This document shows, piece by piece, positions 1 through 5,155 of a stretch of 5,826 nt of DNA. Position numbers and translations under genes: made by a program. Below the pieces are notes generated by a model. That model saw only the letters and a program-made list of their open reading frames with translations, ran no database searches and had not been told where the DNA came from. The number at the start of each line of letters is the position of its first letter. Position 1 is the first letter of the stretch. The stretch comes from Dehalococcoidia bacterium (GTDB taxonomy: Bacteria; Chloroflexota; Dehalococcoidia; Dehalococcoidales; UBA1222): the NCBI GenBank assembly GCA_009776515.1, contig WRNP01000079.1, forward strand, positions 1-5,826, in the 5' to 3' direction.

Positions 1-176
1 ACGAGGAGATGTCTGGCTGGGGTGAGCCCACCACCGAGGCTACCCGTCTGGAGGACCTGCCATATGCCGCCCGAGCCTATATTGCCCGACTTGAAGAGCT
101 TACTGGTTGCCCGGCCAACTATGTTTGCATTGGTCCGGTACGTAGACAGGCAATCGAACTTGCGCCGATTATCTAG
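1..176 (+). CDS. purA: Adenylosuccinate synthetase, C-terminal fragment (5' end outside window)
   Basis: The frame starting at base 3 is open from the window edge and stops at TAG (174-176), giving the last 57 residues. It shows the ending typical of PurA: a GW near the start of the fragment, then LEDLPYAARAYIARLEELTG, then a GPVRRQAI segment matching the family's GPxRxQTI close to the C-terminus. PurA is cytoplasmic and joins IMP to aspartate using GTP, the first committed step from IMP to AMP. The GTP-binding and catalytic parts lie outside the window, so activity cannot be judged. The gene converges on the next one with only 26 bases between the stop codons, and no hairpin terminator is visible in that gap. 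The family call comes from motif recognition of a short fragment; nothing else fits this pattern as well. Confidence 0.87.
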   Translation, partial: EEMSGWGEPTTEATRLEDLPYAARAYIARLEELTGCPANYVCIGPVRRQAIELAPII

Positions 177-202
177 CCAGTAAGTATCCTGCCGCAACCG
201 AT

Positions 203-934
203 TTATGGTGACAGCGGGCGTTGGGCAGGCGGTACCTCGAAGTTGGCCAGCCAGGAAACTTCGTCTGTTCCGGCAATCACGATATAGATGCTGGCGCCGA
301 TGATGGCGGTGTTCCAGGAATAAATGTGTTCGGTATCGGCATCTATGGCTGCCGGTAACAGATACCCGTCTCTAAGTGCTCTGACTTGCAGGATGAAAGC
401 CTTATCCGCTAGCCCCAATGAGGTGTAGTCGGGATTGGTGTCAGTATCATCAAGCAGGAGCCAAGCTTTTAACTCCTCGACGGAATAGAAGTGGCGTGGC
501 TCACTGATCTTTTTATACTCGGCGAGCGCCTCATCTCGGGCCGCTTGGGCCTCGGCCAGATCGGTATTAGCTTTGGCGAGCTCGGCACTTATCCGGTTAA
601 TCTCTGAGGTGATATCACTCTGCGAGCCGTCAACCAGGTCGTTTATGGCTTTGAGTTCTGCTTCCAAGGCGACGACTCGCGCCTGCGCGGTGTCAAGGTC
701 AGACTGCAAGGCCTCGGCACGGTTTTTTGCGTCATCAAGCTGTATTTGGGCATCGGCGGCGCTGGATTGGGCGGTGGTTAACTGGTTGCGCGCGGTGGCT
801 AGATCAGCATTGAGACTAGTATTGGCGGCGCGGGCTTGGTTAAGCTCGTCGCTTTTCTGCATGATGAGCCAGACACCACATCCCACCCCGCCAAGGACTA
901 CTGCTATTGCTAGGATTATTAAAAGTACTTTCAT
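203..934 (-). CDS. Membrane-anchored coiled-coil protein with a degenerate transglutaminase-like C-terminal domain
   Basis: This 243-residue protein starts at ATG 932-934, with an AGAGGTG ribosome binding site a few bases upstream. Residues 3-25 form one hydrophobic segment. Cys19 is present, but the residue at -3 is Gly, so the lipobox is poor and an uncleaved anchor is more likely. Residues about 27-145 are Ala/Leu/Glu/Asp/Gln-rich with heptad-like spacing, indicating a long coiled coil with a break near residues 101-106 (VDGSQS). Residues about 148-232 form a compact domain: FYSVEELKAWL, then LADKAFILQVRALRDGY, then EHIYSWNTAIIGASIYIV, then TDEVSW. This order recalls transglutaminase-like cysteine-protease-fold domains (C-x-D-x-A...DGY...H...IG..IY.I). 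The expected Cys position seems to hold Leu175, while Asp177 and His203 remain. The fold is inferred; the anchor and coiled coil are clear. It probably sits outside the membrane as a scaffold or binding protein, but its function is unknown. Confidence 0.8.
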   Translation of the reverse strand: MKVLLIILAIAVVLGGVGCGVWLIMQKSDELNQARAANTSLNADLATARNQLTTAQSSAADAQIQLDDAKNRAEALQSDLDTAQARVVALEAELKAINDLVDGSQSDITSEINRISAELAKANTDLAEAQAARDEALAEYKKISEPRHFYSVEELKAWLLLDDTDTNPDYTSLGLADKAFILQVRALRDGYLLPAAIDADTEHIYSWNTAIIGASIYIVIAGTDEVSWLANFEVPPAQRPLSP

Positions 935-1064
935 AGGGCACCTCTTCGAAATACCTCAGACTCTTACTGCGAGTTTACACCATTCCGGTTCTCCTGTATA
1001 GTTTGAAACTGCTTTGCCCTAGCGCTCGCTTGGCGTGCTGTATTAGGGCGTGAATCATGGTGGC

Positions 1065-1093
1065 TTGCATCCCGTATTTTTTTGTTGTATGAT
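1065..1093 (+). promoter_or_regulatory. Sigma-70-type promoter of the zinc-ribbon gene
   Basis: A -35 element TTGCAT (1065-1070) and a -10 element TATGAT (1088-1093) are separated by exactly 17 bases. Each is one mismatch from consensus, and the spacer carries a T-run (1077-1083). The start point would fall near 1100, leaving a leader of about 80 bases before the ATG at 1181. The leader holds a perfect 10-base palindrome, GCTTATAAGC (1123-1132), and a strong AGAGGAGG ribosome binding site (1167-1174) six bases before the start codon. No riboswitch was recognised in the leader. Confidence 0.75.
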
Positions 1094-1180
1094 AGCCGTA
1101 AGCTAGGTTGCGGTTATTACAAGCTTATAAGCCCTGGATGACCGAAAACTCTAACTAATATTAAAGAGAGGAGGCCATCC

Positions 1181-1474
1181 ATGGCTTACGTCGACAAATC
1201 ACTCCAGTGCGTGGACTGCGGTATCAACTTCACGTTCAGCGCTCAGGACCAGGAGTTTTTCGCCCAGAAAGGCTACGTTAACGAACCCAAGCGCTGTCCT
1301 ACCTGCCGCGAGGCCCGCAAAGCCGAGCGCGGAGGTGGCGGCTTTGGCGGCGCTCAGCGCCAGATGTTCCCGGTCACTTGCGCTCAGTGCGGTCAGTCCA
1401 CCCAGGTGCCCTTTGAGCCGCGCACCGGCAAACCCGTTTATTGCAGCGATTGCTATCGCAACGCTAAGCGGTAA
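1181..1474 (+). CDS. Small double zinc-ribbon protein
   Basis: This 97-residue protein has two four-cysteine zinc sites. The first is C10-x2-C13 with C39-x2-C42, in the order QCVDCGINF...F..KGY..EPKRCPTCR, which matches the family often annotated as 'probable zinc-ribbon domain' (zf-trcl type). The second is C67-x2-C70 with C88-x2-C91, matching the short CxxC-(about 17-20)-CxxC ribbons. A Gly-rich linker (residues 51-57) joins them, and the basic C-terminal tail RNAKR could contact nucleic acid. Such proteins are common and abundant in Chloroflexota and related bacteria, but their biochemical role is not established; RNA, DNA or ribosome binding is only an inference. The start is supported by the AGAGGAGG site six bases upstream. 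The gene stands alone, with its own promoter and terminator, which fits a highly expressed monocistronic transcript. Confidence 0.9.
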   Translation: MAYVDKSLQCVDCGINFTFSAQDQEFFAQKGYVNEPKRCPTCREARKAERGGGGFGGAQRQMFPVTCAQCGQSTQVPFEPRTGKPVYCSDCYRNAKR

Positions 1475-1532
1475 AATGACTGCTATCCCGTAATCGCCCT
1501 TTGGGCAGACGGGGTAATGGCTCTCAAATAAC

Positions 1533-1567
1533 GAGGGCTGGATTTTGGTCCAGCCCTCTTATCTTTT
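1533..1567 (+). terminator. Intrinsic terminator after the zinc-ribbon gene, possibly bidirectional
   Basis: A perfect 10-base-pair stem pairs 1533-1542 (GAGGGCTGGA) with 1549-1558 (TCCAGCCCTC) around a 6-base loop TTTTGG. On the + strand it is followed by the T-rich run TTATCTTTT (1559-1567), a classic Rho-independent terminator 58 bases after the zinc-ribbon stop codon. Read on the - strand, the same hairpin lies 48 bases past the rpoD stop and is followed by GTTATTT, a weaker T tract. It may therefore also end the dnaG-rpoD transcript. Confidence 0.85.
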
Positions 1568-1583
1568 GTGAAACCGCCCGCCA

Positions 1584-1607
1584 GTTGCCGGGGAGGCAAC
1601 CGTTTTT
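1584..1607 (+). terminator. Second hairpin with T-run, overlapping the rpoD 3' end
   Basis: A 6-base-pair stem pairs GTTGCC (1584-1589) with GGCAAC (1595-1600) around the loop GGGGA. It is followed on the + strand by CG and five T residues (1603-1607). The T-run overlaps the rpoD stop codon (1606-1608) on the other strand. It resembles a backup terminator that would stop readthrough from the zinc-ribbon gene before it runs antisense into rpoD. On the - strand there is no T tract after it. The stem is short, so the call is tentative. Confidence 0.45.
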
Positions 1608-3102
1608 ACTCCAGGTAGTCTTTAAGTTTCCGGCTACGTGTAGGATGCCTGAGCTTACGAAGAGCTTTGGCCTCTATTTGGCGAATGCGCTCTCGGGTAA
1701 CGTTGAACTCCTTGCCAACTTCTTCCAAGGTGCGGGCACGCCCATCCTCCAAACCGAAGCGAAGCTGCAGTACGCGTCGCTCGCGTGGGGTGAGCGACGA
1801 CAACACACCATCAATCTGTTCTTTTAACAGTTGGCGAGAGGCGGCATCGGGTGGGGCGAGGGCGTTTTGGTCCTCAATGAAATCACCCAAATGAGAATCC
1901 TCCTCCTCACCAATAGGCGACTCCAGTGAGATGGGAAGCTGTGAGACTTTGATGATTTCGCGCACACGGTCGGGTGATATTTCCATGAGCTCGCCTATTT
2001 CCTTGGGTGTCGGTTCGCGCCCATGCTCCTGCGAGAGCTGTCGGGAGACGGAAAGCAGTTTGTTAATGGTTTCCACCATGTGTACGGGGATGCGAATAGT
2101 ACGCGCCTGGTCGGCAATGGCTCGCGTAATAGCTTGGCGTATCCACCAGGTGGCATAGGTAGAAAACTTGAAGCCGCGGTGGTAGTCAAACTTCTCTACG
2201 GCGCGAATCAGTCCGATATTGCCTTCTTGCAAGAGGTCAAGCAGTGGCATGCCGCGCCCTATATGTTTCTTGGCCACGCTCACCACGAGTCGCAAATTAG
2301 CTTCGATAAGATGCTTCTGGGCACGGTCGGCCTCGCGTTCAAGTTCGGAGAAGCGTCGGGCGAAGCGAGCTTCGTACATCCGGATGGACTTGTCAAAGAT
2401 TGGTGAAGCAGAAAGCTTGACCAAGGCTTCGAGACTTACCGAATCCGATATCTTAGCGCGCGCTTCCAGCGGCAAAAGATGGGAGTTAAGAGAGAGGCTG
2501 ATGATGCCTTGTTCAACGTCGGGCGGCGGTACGCCTAGCTTCTGAGAGAGTTCCTGGGTTACTCGTTGGTCGATTTCACTGTCTATGGCCTTGCGGAAAT
2601 CTGGCGCATAGATGGCCTTCTGGAAGCTGTTAACGGGTTTAAGGTGCAGAACGCCTCTCAAGCTTTGGATAAACTCGGTGGCTTGCCCAACCTCTCGCAT
2701 CATGCACTGAATGACCTCCACCGCTCTGGGCTCGCGTCCAAATTCCTTGCGGCAGTAGTTTTTTATGTCTGTAATGCGCTTGCCGCGCTCCATTTGTTGG
2801 GCAAGGCGCTTTTCGTCATCTGCGGAGAGCAACAACACCCGTCCGATCTCGTGGAGGTACATGCGTACCGGGTCATCCACCACTCCGGGCTCCTCAAGTT
2901 GCTCAATGGGCAGAGCGAGGTCGGCGGGAGCGATCTCGGATTCCTCTTCTTCTAGCTCCTCCTTGGTTGGGGCATCCTCCAGTCCCTCTTTCAAAAGCTC
3001 CTCTTCCTCCAGTTCTTTCTCGGGGGCAGTATCTTCTTCCTCTTGAGGTCCTGGAGCTATCTCCTCATCAATATCAAAAGGGGCTGCTTTGTCCTTGGTC
3101 AT
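1606..3102 (-). CDS. rpoD: Primary RNA polymerase sigma factor (sigma-70/SigA family)
   Basis: This 498-residue protein carries the full set of primary sigma regions. Region 1.2 is about 76-107 (DPVRMYLHEIGRV). Regions 2.1-2.4 are about 262-340, including DLLQEGNIGLIRAVEKFD, the melting segment FKFSTYATWWIRQAITRAI and the RpoD-box RIPVHMVETINKL. Region 3 is about 342-395, the 3.2 finger about 396-411 (PIGEEEDSHLGDFIED), and region 4 about 425-498 with the HTH ending TRERIRQIEAKALRKLRHP. These -10 and -35 recognition segments are almost those of E. coli sigma-70. A poorly conserved stretch (about 108-261) lies between regions 1.2 and 2.1. In place of a recognisable region 1.1, the first 75 residues are acidic, with 20 Glu and 5 Asp in the first 60. 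Its ATG overlaps the dnaG stop as ATGA, so the two are co-transcribed and probably translationally coupled. It directs housekeeping transcription in the cytoplasm. Confidence 0.97.
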   Translation of the reverse strand: MTKDKAAPFDIDEEIAPGPQEEEDTAPEKELEEEELLKEGLEDAPTKEELEEEESEIAPADLALPIEQLEEPGVVDDPVRMYLHEIGRVLLLSADDEKRLAQQMERGKRITDIKNYCRKEFGREPRAVEVIQCMMREVGQATEFIQSLRGVLHLKPVNSFQKAIYAPDFRKAIDSEIDQRVTQELSQKLGVPPPDVEQGIISLSLNSHLLPLEARAKISDSVSLEALVKLSASPIFDKSIRMYEARFARRFSELEREADRAQKHLIEANLRLVVSVAKKHIGRGMPLLDLLQEGNIGLIRAVEKFDYHRGFKFSTYATWWIRQAITRAIADQARTIRIPVHMVETINKLLSVSRQLSQEHGREPTPKEIGELMEISPDRVREIIKVSQLPISLESPIGEEEDSHLGDFIEDQNALAPPDAASRQLLKEQIDGVLSSLTPRERRVLQLRFGLEDGRARTLEEVGKEFNVTRERIRQIEAKALRKLRHPTRSRKLKDYLE

Positions 3103-4841
3103 TGTTTTCTCCTCTCCGTACCAAGCTTTTCTTTGGCGAGAAATACCTGTCTCAGCTCTTGGCTTACCGCCATATCCTCATGCCCAGGGATAGCTTGGCC
3201 ATCTTCTTCGGTGGCCAGTGCTCGGTGCCGGGCCAAGCGTCTCAGATAGTCCTCTCGGAGCCTGAGCACACTTTCCGAGAGCTTGAATTCAAGATTATTG
3301 GTCGGGAAGTCTTTCTGTAGCAATGCTTCGCAGCGCTCCCAAATAGCGCTGTCGGCCATGTCCTTTATTTTAGCGGTTTCAGTATTTTGGTGCAGGAGGC
3401 TCAGGACCTCGCGGTTTTCCGTGCTTTCAAAGTACTCTGGCCGAAGGGCGCGACTTTGGCTCTCAAGCTCGGGATGCTGGAGTAACACGGCCAAGCAGTA
3501 GTCTTCCAAAGGAGAGGTGACGAGGGCGACCTTTTTCGAGGCTGGCCCCCCTTTTGCAGGGCGCGCAGGGTTCTGTTCGGCCCTTAGCTTAAGTGCTAGC
3601 TGCCGGGAGGTGACACCGGTAAGCTCAGCGAGTTTGTTTATATAGTATGCCTGACGTACGGCATCTTTGATTTGACCGACTACGGGAAGCAGTTTTTCCG
3701 CAGCCTCACTTTTGCCTTGGGCGCTCTTGAGATCAAGGGGGGCACTCGCTCGTGCGAAGACGAAATCTACCACGGGCACTGCTTTGGCGATGAGCTTTGG
3801 CCAAGCCTCAGCCTCGGCGATGATGATCTCGTCCGGGTCCCGTCCGGCTGGTAAAATAGCCACACGCAGCTCTGCTCCAAGCACGTTTTCCAACCCCGCC
3901 GAGCGTGCCATAGCCTCCTCGCCGGCGGCATCGGCATCCAAGGCTAACACCACATTTCGGGTGATGCGCCGCAGTGTCTGTGAATGGATTTCGGAGATGG
4001 CCGTACCCATGGAGGCCACCACATTGCGGAAGCCGTACTGGTGGGCAATGATGACATCCAAATACCCCTCAACAATGACCACGAGATCAAGCCTAGCCGC
4101 TTCATCTTTGGCTCGGCTCAGCCCGTACAGAGTGGCCTTTTTATCGAAGACGCTGGTCTGCGGGGTGTTAAAATACTTTAGGGAGACCTCATCCAGCGCC
4201 CTTCCACCAAAGCCGGTGATTCGGCCTTTGGCATCGGATATGGGAAAGAGCAGACGGTGGTGGAAAAGGTCGCGGGGTTTATCTTCAGAGGATACCGCCA
4301 GCCCGGCCTCAAACATGTCTCCGACATCAAATCCGCGCTCTGAGAGGTGACGAATGAGAGCTTCGCGGGCTAGGGGGGCAAAGCCTATCTTGAAATTTTC
4401 GACCGAGGCAGCGTTCAAGCGCCGCTTCAGCAGGTACTGGCGCGCCTTTTCCGCTTCAGGGGACACCAGCAATAGCTGGTGGTAGTACTCGGCGGCGGCT
4501 TCGTTAATCCGGTAGAGGCGGTCGTTCTTCCCTTTCCGCTCCTTTTCCCCGACACTTTCCGGTGCCAGCACCACGCCCGTGCGCTCCGCAAGTAACTTTT
4601 TTGCCTCGGTAAAGTCATAGCCCTCCCTTTTCATGATAAAAGAGAAGACGTCACCGCCGGTGCCGCAGGCCCCAAAGCAGTGCCATGATTGCTGGTCTGG
4701 GTAGACGAAAAAAGAGCCGTGTTTCTCGCTGTGGAAAGGACACAGCCCCTTTAGGGCCTTGCCGGAGCGGACAAGTTTGGTGTATTGGCCGATGATCTCA
4801 ACGATGTCGGTCTTTTGTTTTATCTCGTCAATGGCGCTCAT
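3099..4841 (-). CDS. dnaG: DNA primase
   Basis: This 580-residue protein, about the usual DnaG length, has the standard order of domains. The N-terminal zinc-binding domain has C34-P-F-H37 and, after WH, C55-FGA-C59. The spacing of the last pair is CX3C rather than the more common CX2C. The RNA polymerase core includes FGGRAL (211-216) and KYFNTPQTSVFDK (222-234). The Toprim domain has VIVEGYLDV (255-263, catalytic E258) and ALDADAAG (300-307, metal-binding D302 and D304), followed by PAGRDPDE (331-338). The C-terminal part from about 443 (EDYCLAVLLQHPEL) fits the DnaB-helicase-binding domain. It makes RNA primers at the replication fork. The start MSAIDEIKQKTDIVEII matches the family, and an in-frame TGA lies two codons upstream, so no longer form is possible. 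No Shine-Dalgarno sequence is visible before it. It is the first gene of an operon with rpoD. Confidence 0.97.
   Translation of the reverse strand: MSAIDEIKQKTDIVEIIGQYTKLVRSGKALKGLCPFHSEKHGSFFVYPDQQSWHCFGACGTGGDVFSFIMKREGYDFTEAKKLLAERTGVVLAPESVGEKERKGKNDRLYRINEAAAEYYHQLLLVSPEAEKARQYLLKRRLNAASVENFKIGFAPLAREALIRHLSERGFDVGDMFEAGLAVSSEDKPRDLFHHRLLFPISDAKGRITGFGGRALDEVSLKYFNTPQTSVFDKKATLYGLSRAKDEAARLDLVVIVEGYLDVIIAHQYGFRNVVASMGTAISEIHSQTLRRITRNVVLALDADAAGEEAMARSAGLENVLGAELRVAILPAGRDPDEIIIAEAEAWPKLIAKAVPVVDFVFARASAPLDLKSAQGKSEAAEKLLPVVGQIKDAVRQAYYINKLAELTGVTSRQLALKLRAEQNPARPAKGGPASKKVALVTSPLEDYCLAVLLQHPELESQSRALRPEYFESTENREVLSLLHQNTETAKIKDMADSAIWERCEALLQKDFPTNNLEFKLSESVLRLREDYLRRLARHRALATEEDGQAIPGHEDMAVSQELRQVFLAKEKLGTERRKQ
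3109..3117 (-). promoter_or_regulatory. Strong ribosome binding site of rpoD inside the dnaG 3' end
   Basis: Read on the - strand, GGAGAGGAG lies six bases before the rpoD ATG (3100-3102), within the last codons of dnaG. It fixes the rpoD start at the ATGA overlap and gives rpoD its own strong initiation signal. dnaG, in contrast, has no comparable site. Confidence 0.75.
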
Positions 4842-4939
4842 ATATCAAGTTAAGCTATTGCTCCAAATCTTGCGCGACTGCCTTAGCCCCGTGACGGCGT
4901 CGTTGGCATGAACCCAAGGGAAAGGGGATATCAAGCGTA

Positions 4940-4969
4940 ATTATAACCCCTGCCGCTGGTTTTTGCGAA
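4940..4969 (-). promoter_or_regulatory. Predicted promoter of the dnaG-rpoD operon
   Basis: On the - strand a perfect -10 hexamer TATAAT (4940-4945) is preceded, after an 18-base spacer, by TTCGCA (4964-4969), which matches four of six bases of the -35 consensus. Transcription would begin near 4933, giving a leader of about 92 bases before the dnaG ATG. The 8-base sequence CTTGATAT occurs at the predicted start point (4928-4935) and again directly before the start codon (4842-4849). No other good promoter was seen in this gap for the operon. Confidence 0.6.
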
Positions 4970-5094
4970 GATTAATCCTCTTGCATGGCTGGATCTCCAG
5001 ATGGCAGATGCCGATAACCAGCTTAAGACGTAAATCAAGGAGTTTCTCGCAAACAAGGCGCAGCCTCGCGGTTATGGCGTAGACTGTTCAACAA
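4970..5094. other. Intergenic stretch with no confirmed gene
   Basis: This is the middle of the 314-base gap between dnaG and the stalk-protein gene; the gap also holds the dnaG promoter and leader and one terminator. No RNA gene was recognised. A short inverted repeat, CTGGA-TC-TCCAG, lies at 4989-5000. On the + strand one frame reads like protein on both sides of an in-frame TAA at 5031-5033, which may be a decayed gene remnant or chance. There is no ribosome binding site or complete open frame of useful length here. Confidence 0.4.
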
Positions 5095-5121
5095 CAGAGG
5101 CACCGCACGGCGGTGCCTCTG
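5095..5121 (-). terminator. Hairpin terminator after the RCC1/stalk protein gene
   Basis: An 11-base-pair perfect stem pairs 5095-5105 (CAGAGGCACCG) with 5111-5121 (CGGTGCCTCTG) around the loop CACGG. It lies about 35 bases past the stop codon of the stalk-protein gene read on the - strand, and is followed there by TTGTTG. The T tract is imperfect, but the stem is G+C-rich and strong, and its place is right for ending that transcript. On the + strand the bases after it are G-rich, so termination in that direction is unlikely. Confidence 0.6.
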
Positions 5122-5155
5122 GGCTTGGGTAAACCCATGAATAATCTAAAGAGCC

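Noticed and set aside
203..934. Lipoprotein signal at Cys19 of the coiled-coil protein
   Set aside because: The residue at -3 is Gly rather than Leu, Val or Ile, and hydrophobicity continues past the Cys, so an uncleaved membrane anchor fits better.
573..1001. A 142-codon open frame on the + strand opposite the coiled-coil gene
   Set aside because: It is the reverse-strand shadow of Ala/Gln/Asp-rich coiled-coil codons, with a Ser/Ala/Arg composition and no ribosome binding site or recognisable motif.
1016..1049. Hairpin GCCCTA / TAGGGC between the divergent coiled-coil and zinc-ribbon genes
   Set aside because: The stem is only six pairs with a 22-base interior and no T-run; it lies upstream of the promoter and has no clear role.
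935..1064. Possible promoter for the coiled-coil gene on the - strand
   Set aside because: Candidate -10 words such as TATACA and GTAAACT are present, but none has a matching -35 element at proper spacing.
1501..1827. A 108-codon + strand open frame after the zinc-ribbon gene, starting at TTG
   Set aside because: It runs through both terminators and then antisense to rpoD region 4, and has no ribosome binding site.
2023..2406. A 127-codon + strand open frame and several neighbours opposite rpoD
   Set aside because: All are antisense to conserved sigma regions 2 and 3 and carry no family signature.
3712..4350. A 212-codon open frame on the + strand opposite dnaG
   Set aside because: It lies wholly antisense to the conserved core of dnaG, is Ser/Arg/Ala-rich as expected of a reverse-strand shadow, and resembles no known family.
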